Assembly: GCA_002238925.1 (NCBI GenBank) | Contig: MPNH01000033.1 | Location: 1-59,220 of the forward strand | From: Spirochaetaceae bacterium bin103 | GTDB lineage: Bacteria; Spirochaetota; Spirochaetia; SZUA-6; Bin103 | Reading direction: 5' to 3' | DNA length: 59,220 nucleotides | In this document: one piece after another, positions 42,466 through 50,997 of the stretch | Numbering within the stretch: the first letter of the stretch is position 1 | Layout: each line of letters starts with the position of its first letter | The notes under the pieces: generated by a model | Database searches by the model: none | Told to the model about the DNA's origin: nothing | What the model saw: the letters and a program-made list of their open reading frames with translations, nothing else | Made by a program: the position numbers and the translations under genes

Positions 42466-44256
42466 ATGAATCGCTACACAACTGTCCTGATTGTCATCCT
42501 GGCATCCGCAGCAACCGTCCTGTGGGCAACCGGAGAATCAGAAATGGCAGCCGTTACCGAGCAAGAGATGGTGCAAAACTGGCTAGGTGAAACCGTGCCC
42601 AAGCCGCAACATGGCGGCGTGCTCAACATACCGACCGCATTCACCGCGGTCGATTCCTGGGACCAGTGGCGCTATCACCAGACCGGAACTCCGTTTACGG
42701 CCGGGATCTACCAGGCTTTTGGTGGAATCGACATCAGAACACCGATCGAGGACAATCAGTTCCAGAGTGCAATGTTCACCTGGGACCAGTGGTACGGCGT
42801 TATCGCCGAAAGCTGGGAACAGGTCGATCCCCTGACCCTCAGCATCAGCATCAGGCAGGGCATAAAGTGGCAGAACAAGGAACCGATGAACGGTCGTGAA
42901 CTGACTGCCGATGATGTCGTCTTTACGCTGCACCGCCAGTACGGCCTGGGCAGCGGCTACACCGAAAAGAGCCCGCACCTCGGGGACGTCCATGTCGAAT
43001 GGTTTGCCGGCTCTGAGGTAACCGCTCCGGACCGCTACACGGTGCAGATCGTTACCGAGGCGCCGCGACCATTCCTGGCCTTCGCTACCATGTGCTTCGG
43101 TTGCGGCCTCGTAATCCAGCCACCCGAGGTCATCCAGCAATACGGCGACCTCGAGGACTGGCACAATGCGGTCGGTACCGGAGCCTGGATGCTGGTCGAC
43201 TATGTGCCCGGCTCCAAGGTGCAGTATGCGCGCAATCCCGACTACTGGGAAAATGATCCGCGCTATCCAGACCACGCCCTTCAACTACCATACGCAGACG
43301 AGCTCAACGTCCTCATGATACCGGACGAGTCCACACGCATGGCCGCATTGCGGACCGGCAAGGTTGCGCTGGCGGGTGGTCAACAACAGAATATCGACTG
43401 GCGGACCGCTGAAAGTCTGCAACAAACGAATCCCGAGCTCAACTACCTCGAGGTCGCCGGATCGGGAGGCAACGCCTGGGGTTTCAGTATGCGTGTCGAC
43501 CGGGAGCCGTTCGACGATATCCGGGTGCGGCAAGCCATAGCGATGGCCGTGAATACGAAGGAGATCGCGGAGGACTACTATGGCGGCAATGCGGAGGAAT
43601 ATCCTTACTCCACGCTGTCGCTGCCGTGGCCCAAGCAATACGTCAAACCGGTCGATTGGTTTACGCCCGAGGTTCAGGCCACGTTCGGCTATGATCCGGA
43701 GGCGGCGAAGCAGCTTCTGGCGGAGGCCGGTTACGCCGACGGCTTCAAGACGGATATGCCGATTTCCGCGGTAATGGACCTCGAGTTGTATGAGCTTGCG
43801 GTCAGCTACCTGGCCGCGGTCGGAATCGACGTCGACATCAGAGTCATGGAGCACGGTGTCTACAAGGACATCGAATATGCCGCCGAATACGACGGAATGT
43901 TCTCTCAGTATGATCCGATGTCAGTGCTGCCGCCGTATCACGTCCTGAGCTGGTACCAGACCGGCATAGGGTGGAACGCCAGCCAGGTAAGCGATCCGGA
44001 GTACGACGCCCTTCGGCTCGCCGTACTGAAGGAAACCGACAAAGACAGGCAGGACGAAATGTTCCACCGGTTGTACGCGATGCCGTACGAGAATACGTGG
44101 ATCATACCGTTTGCCCTGGCCAAGGAGTTCGTGTTCTGGCAGCCTTGGCTGAAGCACTTCCGCGGCGAGGAGAAGACCCACGGCTGTGACCAAAAGCTGA
44201 ACGTCATGAAGTACGTCTGGATCGACCAGCAACTGAAAAACGAGATGGGCCACTAG
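42466..44256 (+). CDS. Peptide/nickel-type ABC transporter substrate-binding protein
   Basis: A 596-residue SBP family 5 protein. A signal peptide (MNRYTTVLIVILASAATVLW, then ATGESE) lacks a lipobox Cys. Diagnostic parts are IRQGIKWQNKEPMNGRELTADDVVFTL (quoted as the family's LR-GVKWH block), YWENDPRYPD, IRVRQAIAMAVNTKEIAEDYYGG shortened here to VRQAIAMAVN, and YDPEAAKQLLAEAGY. ATG 42466 has a GGGAGGT site. It is on the plus strand, facing the five-gene permease/SBP run, and ends in a strong terminator. It probably feeds one of the two permease pairs. Substrate could be peptides, oligosaccharides or metal chelates. Confidence 0.9.
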   Translation: MNRYTTVLIVILASAATVLWATGESEMAAVTEQEMVQNWLGETVPKPQHGGVLNIPTAFTAVDSWDQWRYHQTGTPFTAGIYQAFGGIDIRTPIEDNQFQSAMFTWDQWYGVIAESWEQVDPLTLSISIRQGIKWQNKEPMNGRELTADDVVFTLHRQYGLGSGYTEKSPHLGDVHVEWFAGSEVTAPDRYTVQIVTEAPRPFLAFATMCFGCGLVIQPPEVIQQYGDLEDWHNAVGTGAWMLVDYVPGSKVQYARNPDYWENDPRYPDHALQLPYADELNVLMIPDESTRMAALRTGKVALAGGQQQNIDWRTAESLQQTNPELNYLEVAGSGGNAWGFSMRVDREPFDDIRVRQAIAMAVNTKEIAEDYYGGNAEEYPYSTLSLPWPKQYVKPVDWFTPEVQATFGYDPEAAKQLLAEAGYADGFKTDMPISAVMDLELYELAVSYLAAVGIDVDIRVMEHGVYKDIEYAAEYDGMFSQYDPMSVLPPYHVLSWYQTGIGWNASQVSDPEYDALRLAVLKETDKDRQDEMFHRLYAMPYENTWIIPFALAKEFVFWQPWLKHFRGEEKTHGCDQKLNVMKYVWIDQQLKNEMGH

Positions 44257-44293
44257 CACCCGCGAGCAGCGCAACGTGGAAGCATGATTCGGG

Positions 44294-44330
44294 GGGTCTG
44301 CCGGCAGCCGTCGGCGGACCCTTTTTTTTT
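44294..44330 (+). terminator. Rho-independent terminator after the binding-protein gene
   Basis: A GC-rich stem (gggtctgccggc pairing with gtcggcggaccc, two G-T pairs) with a 4-base loop is followed by a run of nine or more T on the plus strand (44322-44330). It lies 38 bp after the stop codon at 44256 and ends this transcript. Confidence 0.92.
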
Positions 44331-44378
44331 GTGGGCACCGGATGATGCGGCCCGGCATCACCTCGCCACTGGCGAACG

Positions 44379-45356
44379 TTACTTCTGGACCGCGGCCTTG
44401 CCGGCCAGAATGGCTGTTCTCTTTGTTTCCATTCCGGCGTAGCTTCCGGCGCCTCCCCGCAACCTTGGGTCGAGCAGGTCTCGCACCGCATCTCCGAACA
44501 TGTTGACCCCGTAGATTACGGCGCCCAGGGCAAGGCCCGGCCAGAGCGCCAGACCAGGCGCCAGGAACAAGTACTTGCGTCCGGTCCGACTCAGCATACC
44601 GCCCCAACTCGGCTCCGGCGGAGGGACCCCGAACCCAAGAAAACTCAACGTGGCTTCCAGCAGAATTACACTCCCCATTCGGATCGAAACGATGATCAAC
44701 ACGGCGGGCATGATATTCGGCAGCAGGTGGCGAGTGAAGATCCTCCACAGCCGGCAACCAATCGCGTCCGCGGCCTGCACGTAGACTTGCTGCTTGATGC
44801 CCAGCACCGCGCCCCGGATTACCCGTGACGTGGTGATGCCCATGTGCAAGCCGACAATCACTATCACCTGTCCGATTCCGGGCCCGACAATGGACATGAT
44901 GGTGATCAGAATCAGGATATCGGGAAAGCACATCCAGGCGTCGACGAAGCGCTGCATCAGAATGTCGTACTTGCCACCGAGGAACGCGCTCGGGATACCG
45001 ATCAACAGAGACACCGCGACGGACAGAAGAGTAGCGAATACGCCCACCACCATGGAGATTCGAGCTCCGTAGATTACACGGCTGAGCATGTCTCTGCCCA
45101 GGGTATCGGTGCCGAGGATGTATTGCGCCGACGGTGGGCTCAAGCGGTCGGACGGATGCGGTTCATTGACTCCATCAGGGGCCAGTAGCGGCGCGAAAAT
45201 GCCGGTGAAGAGAAAGACGAGGACCACGACTCCACCGAGCGCCCCCAGCGGCTTCTCCCGGACCAACCGGCCGCCGAACTCAACCAGCGGACGCCGTCTT
45301 GGCCCCGTCGCCGCGGACGCACGGGTCTGCTCGGCGGGGCTACTCACTTCCCGCAT
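44379..45356 (-). CDS. Dpp/Opp-type ABC transporter permease (DppC-like, second pair)
   Basis: A 325-residue permease. After a polar 30-residue N-terminus comes the family's first segment (LGALGGVVVLVFLFTGIFAP). The LGTDTLGRDMLSRVIYGARIS motif, quoted as GTDTLGRDMLSR, is diagnostic for DppC/OppC proteins, and the EAA-type loop is AADAIGCRLWRIFTRHLLPN. SFLGFGVPPPEPSWGGML is the usual end. It overlaps the upstream DppB-like gene by 17 bp. It is the last gene of the minus-strand run that begins at 50185. Confidence 0.93.
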   Translation of the reverse strand: MREVSSPAEQTRASAATGPRRRPLVEFGGRLVREKPLGALGGVVVLVFLFTGIFAPLLAPDGVNEPHPSDRLSPPSAQYILGTDTLGRDMLSRVIYGARISMVVGVFATLLSVAVSLLIGIPSAFLGGKYDILMQRFVDAWMCFPDILILITIMSIVGPGIGQVIVIVGLHMGITTSRVIRGAVLGIKQQVYVQAADAIGCRLWRIFTRHLLPNIMPAVLIIVSIRMGSVILLEATLSFLGFGVPPPEPSWGGMLSRTGRKYLFLAPGLALWPGLALGAVIYGVNMFGDAVRDLLDPRLRGGAGSYAGMETKRTAILAGKAAVQK

Positions 45357-46320
45357 TCCGCCCGATTTGGTATGAAATCCGGGGATCGAGCCACGCGTAG
45401 GTCAGGTCGACACCCAGATTGACCAGCAGCACGAACCCGGCAAAGAACAGGTTCACACCGGAGACAATCGTATAGTCTCGATAGCTCAGTGCGTCCACCG
45501 CAAGCATGCCCATGCCCGGCAGTGCGAATATCTTCTCGATGACTACCTGGCCACCAATGAGAATGGGAATCATCAGCCCGATGTAGGTGATCACCGGGAT
45601 CAACGCATTCTTGAGCGCGTGCCGGAATACCACGAGTCGTTCGCGGAGACCCTTCGACCAGGCGGTCCTGACATAGTCCTGCCGCAGCACGTCCAGCATC
45701 ATGGTCCGCGACATCCTCATGGTGACGCCGGACATGCTCATGCCCAGAACGATTGCCGGAACCAGGACGGTCTTCAGATTCTCCAGCGGATCCTCGGAGA
45801 ACGGAACATACAGCACGGGCGGTGACCAGTTCCACCAGATGGACGGGTAAACCATGACCATGGTAGCCAGCCAGAAACCGGGAACGGCGATCCCGAATAT
45901 GGCGACTATGCGGCCGACGTAGTCGGCGACCGTGTCCTGCCGCAAGGCTGAGTAGACTCCGATCGGTACCGCCACCAACTGCGACAGAATGAGGGCCAAC
46001 AATCCAACTTCGAAGGTGACCGGGATCCGGCGCAGTATCTCTTCCGTGATCGGCGTCTTCCAGCGCAGGGAGTTGCCCAGGTCGCCACGCGTCAGGATAT
46101 TTCCAATCCAGCGCACGTATTGGACGTGAGCCGGAACGTCCAGGCCCAGCATCGCTTCCAGCCGCTCGCGGTCGATGTTGCCGATGCCGCCGCCCAATTC
46201 GGAAACCGTCAGGGTAATGATGTCGCCGGGAATGAGACGAATGGTAAAAAAGACGATAAGGGTGACTATGAAGAGAGTGGGAATGACGAGCAGCGTCCGT
46301 CTGATCAGGTACCCGGCCAT
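45340..46320 (-). CDS. Dpp/Opp-type ABC transporter permease (DppB-like, second pair)
   Basis: A 326-residue permease with the classical start MAGYLIRRTLLVIPTLFIVT. FFTIRLIPGD is the DppB hallmark, and YVRTAWSKGLRERLVVFRHALKNA is the EAA loop, quoted in parts. GQVVIEKIFALPGMGMLAVDA and the C-terminal LDPRISYQ are typical. ATG 46320 is preceded by GGCGGGAAAG. It starts 44 bp after the first DppC-like gene and overlaps the next gene by 17 bp, so both permease pairs are likely on one message. Confidence 0.93.
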   Translation of the reverse strand: MAGYLIRRTLLVIPTLFIVTLIVFFTIRLIPGDIITLTVSELGGGIGNIDRERLEAMLGLDVPAHVQYVRWIGNILTRGDLGNSLRWKTPITEEILRRIPVTFEVGLLALILSQLVAVPIGVYSALRQDTVADYVGRIVAIFGIAVPGFWLATMVMVYPSIWWNWSPPVLYVPFSEDPLENLKTVLVPAIVLGMSMSGVTMRMSRTMMLDVLRQDYVRTAWSKGLRERLVVFRHALKNALIPVITYIGLMIPILIGGQVVIEKIFALPGMGMLAVDALSYRDYTIVSGVNLFFAGFVLLVNLGVDLTYAWLDPRISYQIGRNAGSE

Positions 46321-46364
46321 GTCGCTTTCCCGCCTAGAGCACTCTACACCACTCCGGCGGCATG

Positions 46365-47312
46365 TCAACTGGCCGCACGCGGTGCACGTGGTGCAATTTG
46401 GCGCACGCCGCGGCCGCTCATGCGGCCGCTGGCGCCGCGCAGGCGCGGGTCGAGCAGGTCGCGCAGCGTGTCGCCGAACATGTTGAGGCAGTACACCACC
46501 AGCGCCAGGCAGAAGCCGGGCCAGAATGCCAGGCTCGGCGCGCGTTCCATGTAGCGCCGCCCCTCGTCGCTGAGCATGCCGCCCCAGCTCGGAATCTCCG
46601 GCGGCAGGCCAAACCCCAGGAAGCTCAGCGACGCTTCCGCCAGAATCACGTACCCGATGGTGGTCGAGAACAGGATGATCACCGGCGGCACCACGTTGGG
46701 CAGCACGTGGCGCAGGAGGATCTTCAGGCGGCTGGCGCCGATCGCCTCGGCCGCGGTGAGGTAGGCGTTCTCCTTGATGCCGATCACGGCGCCGCGAATT
46801 ACGCGCGAGGCCTGCACGCCGGAATAGGTGCCGACGATCAGGATGATCTGCAGCATGCCGGGCCCGACCAGCGACATGATGGTGATCAGCAGGAGGATGC
46901 CCGGAATGGCCATGAACGCATCCACAAAGCGCTGCACGGCGATGTCGAGCCGCCCGCCCAGGAACCCGGACGGCACGCCGATCAGGATGCCGAGCCCGGT
47001 GCTCAGGGTGGTGGCGGTCAGGCCGATCGTCACCGAGATGCGCGCGCCGTGCATCAGGCGGCTGAACAGGTCGCGGCCCAGTTGGTCGGTGCCCAGCCAG
47101 TAGGTGGCGGACGGCGGCTGCAGGCGGTCGGTCATGCGCACCGCGTTCACGTCGTGGGGCGCGAGCTGGTCGGCAAACAGGCCGGCGAACAGCATGATCA
47201 GGACCACGCTGCCGAACACCGCCCCCGCCGGCTTGCGGCGGACCAGCTCGCCCAGAAAAGCAAGGAAGCCGCTGCCGCGCGGCTGCGGTTCCGGCGCGCT
47301 CGCGCTACTCAT
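46365..47312 (-). CDS. Dpp/Opp-type ABC transporter permease (DppC-like, first pair)
   Basis: A 315-residue permease, paralogous to the protein at 44379-45356. LGTDQLGRDLFSRLMHGARIS carries the DppC motif, AAEAIGASRLKILLRHVLPN is the EAA loop, and SFLGFGLPPEIPSWGGML lies near the end; the two paralogues share these blocks almost unchanged. Its start overlaps the first DppB-like gene by 8 bp. The C-terminal tail (RGVRQIAPRAPRAAS) is unrelated to the other copy. Confidence 0.93.
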   Translation of the reverse strand: MSSASAPEPQPRGSGFLAFLGELVRRKPAGAVFGSVVLIMLFAGLFADQLAPHDVNAVRMTDRLQPPSATYWLGTDQLGRDLFSRLMHGARISVTIGLTATTLSTGLGILIGVPSGFLGGRLDIAVQRFVDAFMAIPGILLLITIMSLVGPGMLQIILIVGTYSGVQASRVIRGAVIGIKENAYLTAAEAIGASRLKILLRHVLPNVVPPVIILFSTTIGYVILAEASLSFLGFGLPPEIPSWGGMLSDEGRRYMERAPSLAFWPGFCLALVVYCLNMFGDTLRDLLDPRLRGASGRMSGRGVRQIAPRAPRAAS

Positions 47313-48267
47313 GGCGCACCCGCGGGTCGAGCCACGAGTAGGTGACGTCGGTGATCAGATTGACCAGCACCACCACCGCCGCGAACACCACGTTGATGCC
47401 GGATACGAGCGGGTAGTCGCGCCGCCCCACGGCGTCCACCAGCAGGCGGCCCATGCCCGGCAACTGGAATATCTCCTCCACGATCACCGCCCCGCCGATC
47501 ACGACTGGCAGCTGCACCGCCACGTGTGTGAGTACCGGGATGGTGGCGTTCTTCACCGCGTGCCGGATCACCACCAGGCGCTCGCTCAGGCCCTTCGACC
47601 AGGCGGTGCGGATGTAGTCGGCGCGCAGCACCTCCAGCATCATGGTGCGCGTCATCCGCATGCTCAGGCCGGCCAGGGCCGTGCCCAGCACCACCGCCGG
47701 CAGCAGCACATGGCCCAGGTGGCCGAACGGATCCTCGACCAGCGGATTGAGCTCGATCGGGGGCGCCCAGCCCCACCACACCGACGGGTAGATCATGACC
47801 ATCGTGCCGGTCCAGAACGGCGGCACGGAAACGAGAATGATCGCCAGCGAGCGCGCCAGGTAGTCGGCCACGCTGTCCTGGCGCACCGCCGAGTAGATCC
47901 CGACCGGCACCGACACCAGCAGACTGACGATGATCGCCATCGCGCCCAGCTCCAGCGTCACCCCGATGCGCTGCCGGATCAGCACCGCCACCGGTTCGAT
48001 CGCCATCAGCGGATCCCCGAAGTCGCCGCGCAACACGATGTCGCCAAGCCAGCTCAGGTACTGGACGTGCAGCGGGCGGTCCAACCCGAGCGCAGCCTCC
48101 AGGGCTTCGCGGGAGGGCAGATTGGAACGGCCGCTCACCGACATCTGCGCGAACATCACGTCGATCACGTCGCCCGGGATCAGCCGGACCGACAGGAACA
48201 CGATGACGCTGACGATCAGCAGCGTCGGGATGAGCAGGAGTACGCGTCTGAGGAGATAGGTGTACAT
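47305..48267 (-). CDS. Dpp/Opp-type ABC transporter permease (DppB-like, first pair)
   Basis: A 320-residue permease beginning MYTYLLRRVLLLIPTLLIVS. FLSVRLIPGDVID is the DppB signature, YIRTAWSKGLSERLVVIRHAVKNA contains the EAA loop, and EEIFQLPGMGRLLVDAVGRRDYP is conserved with the second DppB copy; each is quoted in part. About six hydrophobic segments are visible. It follows its binding-protein gene by 109 bp, with a perfect 14-bp hairpin in between, and overlaps the DppC gene by 8 bp. Confidence 0.93.
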   Translation of the reverse strand: MYTYLLRRVLLLIPTLLIVSVIVFLSVRLIPGDVIDVMFAQMSVSGRSNLPSREALEAALGLDRPLHVQYLSWLGDIVLRGDFGDPLMAIEPVAVLIRQRIGVTLELGAMAIIVSLLVSVPVGIYSAVRQDSVADYLARSLAIILVSVPPFWTGTMVMIYPSVWWGWAPPIELNPLVEDPFGHLGHVLLPAVVLGTALAGLSMRMTRTMMLEVLRADYIRTAWSKGLSERLVVIRHAVKNATIPVLTHVAVQLPVVIGGAVIVEEIFQLPGMGRLLVDAVGRRDYPLVSGINVVFAAVVVLVNLITDVTYSWLDPRVRHE

Positions 48268-48304
48268 CGGCGCGTGCCGCGAACTACGCGATCAAAATAA
48301 GGAA

Positions 48305-48338
48305 GCCGTCATCCCGCGATCGGACGCGGGATGACGGC
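48305..48338. terminator. Perfect 14-bp hairpin between binding protein and permease genes
   Basis: gccgtcatcccgcg (48305-48318) pairs exactly with cgcgggatgacggc (48325-48338) around a 6-base loop. It lies between the binding-protein stop (48377, minus strand) and the permease start (48267). There is no T-run downstream on the minus strand. It could attenuate transcription so that binding protein exceeds permease, or be a dispersed palindromic element. Confidence 0.6.
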
Positions 48339-48376
48339 CCGCAATGGAAATCGAAGATCCAACCAGGATCGAATCC

Positions 48377-50185
48377 TCAGTATCCCATCGACTCCTTGAG
48401 GGCCTGGTCGACCCACACCCGGGCGAATACGTGGCCGAAGCCGTAGTCGGTGCCCAGGCGGAACTCGCCGCGGTAGCTCTTCAGCCACGGCCACCACACG
48501 CGGTAGTTGCCGTTCATGGCCAGCGGAATGAGCCAGTGCTCGGTCATGACGCGGTCGTTGGTGGCCGTCAGGTTGGCCACGTAATCGTCGATTGCCCCGG
48601 AGGCGAGCCCTGCCGTGTAGGTCGCGTCGTAGGTCGCGTCGTCATGGCGCCCGATGTTCCACGGGAACGGGTCGCCGCCGCGCCCAAAGAAGTGGTTCAT
48701 CGACCCGTCGACGCCGGGATAGGCGGCGCCGAACCCCTTGGGGGCCATCTGCTCGAGCTGGCCGCCCATCACGTGCTCATTGTAGGCGGTCGGCTCCATG
48801 GTCTTGATCTCCATCTCCACACCGATCTCGGCAAAGTAGCTCTGCGCGATCCGGAACAGGTCCAGGTCGTCCTCGGAGCTGATCACCAGGGTGGTCTTGA
48901 ATCCGTCGGGGTAGCCGGCCTCCGCGAGCAGCTCGCGCGCCCGCTCGGGGTTGTACTGGAATGCCTGTTGAACCCGCTCCGGCAGCTCGTCGAACGGGGT
49001 GTAGTAACCGGTCACGCACGACCAGCACACGAAGTTGTCTTCCATCAGCGAGTTCAGCACGCCGCCGCCCCAGGTCGCCGCCAGCTCGTCGCGGTTTATC
49101 GCCATCTGCAGCGCCTCGCGCACCCGGATGTCGGGATAGAACGGCTCAGCGCCGTGCCGCATCACGATGCTCTGGCCGGTCATCGCGAACTGCTTGTACT
49201 GGAGGTCGGGATGGGTCTTCTCCAGGCTGTCGCGCTCCTCCCACGTCACGCCGACGTCGGTGAAGTTCAGCGGGCCGAGCACGTCGAGCTGGGCGGAGCG
49301 CAGGGCCGCCAGCTTGGTGGCCTTGTCCGCGACGAAAATCTGCTTGTATTCGTCAACGTAGGGAAGCTGGAACTGCTGATCCGGGAACAACTCGTCATGG
49401 CCCCAGTAATTGGGATTCCTCACCCAGGTCAGGGAGGTGCCCGGATTGTAGTCGTCGATGATGAACGGACCGGTGCCGCGGAAGTTGGTCAACACCTTGC
49501 TGTCTTCGCCGAACTCCTCGATCACCTCGCGCGGCGGGCCGATGGTGTCGGCCCAGCCGGCGACCAGAAACAGGTACAGCACGAACGCGTTGGCCGGATG
49601 CTTGAACTCCACCGTGTACTTGTCCGTGGCCTCGACCGACTCCATGGTCTCGAAGAACGTGTGGCCGTTGAACGGCGACTTCTCGAACACGCCCCCGACG
49701 CCGTAGATGCGCTGGAAGTGGAAGACCACGTCGTCCGCCACGAACTCGCGCCCGTTGACCGGCGGCAGGTCGTGCCAGTGCACTCCCTGGCGCAGGTGGA
49801 AGATGGTGGTGTTGGCATCCGGCTGCTCCCAGCTCTCCGCCAGGCCAGGGACCGCCGTGCCCGGTGACCACCAGGCCGAGTAGTCCTCTATGCTGCGGTC
49901 CGCCGCCCAATCGTTCGCTCCCAGCCGTTCGGCACCGGGCGAGTTGGTCATCGCGGCCCAACCGTAGTAGTTGTCGAAGCCATGCTCCTCCGTCTCCGGC
50001 ACGCCGAGAAAGGTGATGGTGCCTCCGTATTCGGGCTTCTCCTGCATCTCCCCCCAGACGTTCTCGATCATCTCCCGCTCCGGAAGCGCCGCCTGCTCCG
50101 CCTCCCCGGTCGCCCACGCGGCCCCCGCCGCCAGACCCAGCACCAGAACCACCGCTACCGGGTTCTTCCAACTGCAACAACGCAT
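48377..50185 (-). CDS. Peptide/nickel-type ABC transporter substrate-binding protein
   Basis: A 602-residue SBP family 5 protein. The start is ATG 50185, fixed by a strong AGGAGGT site. The signal peptide (CCSWKNPVAVVLVLGLAAG) ends AWATGEAEQ without a lipobox. LRQGVHWHDLPPVNGREFVADD, quoted here as GVHWHDLPPVNG, and FVADDVVFHFQRIY, VRNPNYWGHDELFPD, VREALQMAINRDEL and YNPERARELLAEAGYPDGF are family blocks. First gene of the minus-strand run SBP-DppB-DppC-DppB-DppC. No DppD/DppF ATPases are in the window, so they must be encoded elsewhere. Confidence 0.92.
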   Translation of the reverse strand: MRCCSWKNPVAVVLVLGLAAGAAWATGEAEQAALPEREMIENVWGEMQEKPEYGGTITFLGVPETEEHGFDNYYGWAAMTNSPGAERLGANDWAADRSIEDYSAWWSPGTAVPGLAESWEQPDANTTIFHLRQGVHWHDLPPVNGREFVADDVVFHFQRIYGVGGVFEKSPFNGHTFFETMESVEATDKYTVEFKHPANAFVLYLFLVAGWADTIGPPREVIEEFGEDSKVLTNFRGTGPFIIDDYNPGTSLTWVRNPNYWGHDELFPDQQFQLPYVDEYKQIFVADKATKLAALRSAQLDVLGPLNFTDVGVTWEERDSLEKTHPDLQYKQFAMTGQSIVMRHGAEPFYPDIRVREALQMAINRDELAATWGGGVLNSLMEDNFVCWSCVTGYYTPFDELPERVQQAFQYNPERARELLAEAGYPDGFKTTLVISSEDDLDLFRIAQSYFAEIGVEMEIKTMEPTAYNEHVMGGQLEQMAPKGFGAAYPGVDGSMNHFFGRGGDPFPWNIGRHDDATYDATYTAGLASGAIDDYVANLTATNDRVMTEHWLIPLAMNGNYRVWWPWLKSYRGEFRLGTDYGFGHVFARVWVDQALKESMGY

Positions 50186-50299
50186 CAAGTTACCTCCTCC
50201 TGCGTCACTCTGTGAGTCCCTTCTCCTTACCACGGCCCGCCCACACCGTCAAATCACGCTACCCGGCGGGCTACCAAGGCAAGCGGGCCAGGCACCTGC

Positions 50300-50455
50300 T
50301 CAATTCGAGGACTGCTCGGTGACCGATGGGAGTGTTCCGCCCAGCGGGCGTATCAGCCCGATGACGCCAGCCGTAATTGCGCATGCGGAGGACTTGGCTC
50401 AGCCGACTCAAGACGGCCGCCGCGTACACGGCCACGCCATTCACGACCTTTCTCG
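50300..50455 (-). pseudogene. Relic of a paralogue of the membrane protein at 52733
   Basis: On the minus strand, short pieces match the C-terminal end of the membrane protein encoded at 52733-53785. GVAVYA and RLSQVLRM correspond to GVVAVYA and RLSEVLRI. In another frame, VIGLIRPLGGTLPSVTEQSS then a stop (50302-50300) corresponds to ILGLIRLLGGTPRAVNEQSA. About a dozen codons between the two blocks are deleted, and everything N-terminal is gone. It is therefore a duplicated and decayed gene end. Confidence 0.65.
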
Positions 50456-50478
50456 GTCGCGTCCACCCATCATCACCA

Positions 50479-50997
50479 TCAAACCAACGCAACGCTAAGT
50501 CCGAGGTCGCAAATCAAGGACTGAGCTCGACTTAGCCGTTGCTGTGTTGCCTTGAGTGGCTTCCGGACCTTGGTCTCCTCTATCGCTTGGTTCTTGTAGC
50601 CTCCCTCGTCGCGCAAGAAGACGATCGTAGCTGCGATCTCAAGAACGATATCCGATCTCTCCTCAGCCATTGTTCCAAGCAGTCGACGAGCATCGCAGAT
50701 AGGCAAATCTCCTAGTCGGGCCGGTTCAGCCAGCGACTGCTTCAACCTGAAGACCGCATACGGCACACCGTAGCTACCTTGCTTCTCTTCGATCTCAATC
50801 AGATCTTCCGCTCGGGCATCGATCAAGCCGTCGGCGAGATCAAACGAATATGGACCGTAGTGGTGGTACACGAAGCTCAATTCGAAGTCACCCCCGCAGC
50901 GATGCAGGAGATAGGTTCGTTTCTGTAACCGCGTCCTACCAACCACCTCGCCCCCATGAAGCGCGATCAGGTTGACTGCAAGTTCCGTAGCGTTCAA
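50479..50997 (-). CDS. YwgA-like protein
   Basis: A 172-residue protein. LIALHGGEVVGRTRLQKRTYLLH and FVYHHYGPYSFDLADGLIDA, quoted as their cores GRTRLQKRTYLL and YHHYGPYSF, match the YwgA/DUF4065-like pattern. In Bacillus subtilis ywgA lies beside ywfO, an HD-domain phosphohydrolase, and the same pairing is seen here: the start (TTG 50997) overlaps the stop of the broken HD gene by 4 bp. The later half is helical, with no motif. Its function is unknown. It appears intact although its usual partner is not. Confidence 0.7.
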   Translation of the reverse strand: MNATELAVNLIALHGGEVVGRTRLQKRTYLLHRCGGDFELSFVYHHYGPYSFDLADGLIDARAEDLIEIEEKQGSYGVPYAVFRLKQSLAEPARLGDLPICDARRLLGTMAEERSDIVLEIAATIVFLRDEGGYKNQAIEETKVRKPLKATQQRLSRAQSLICDLGLSVALV

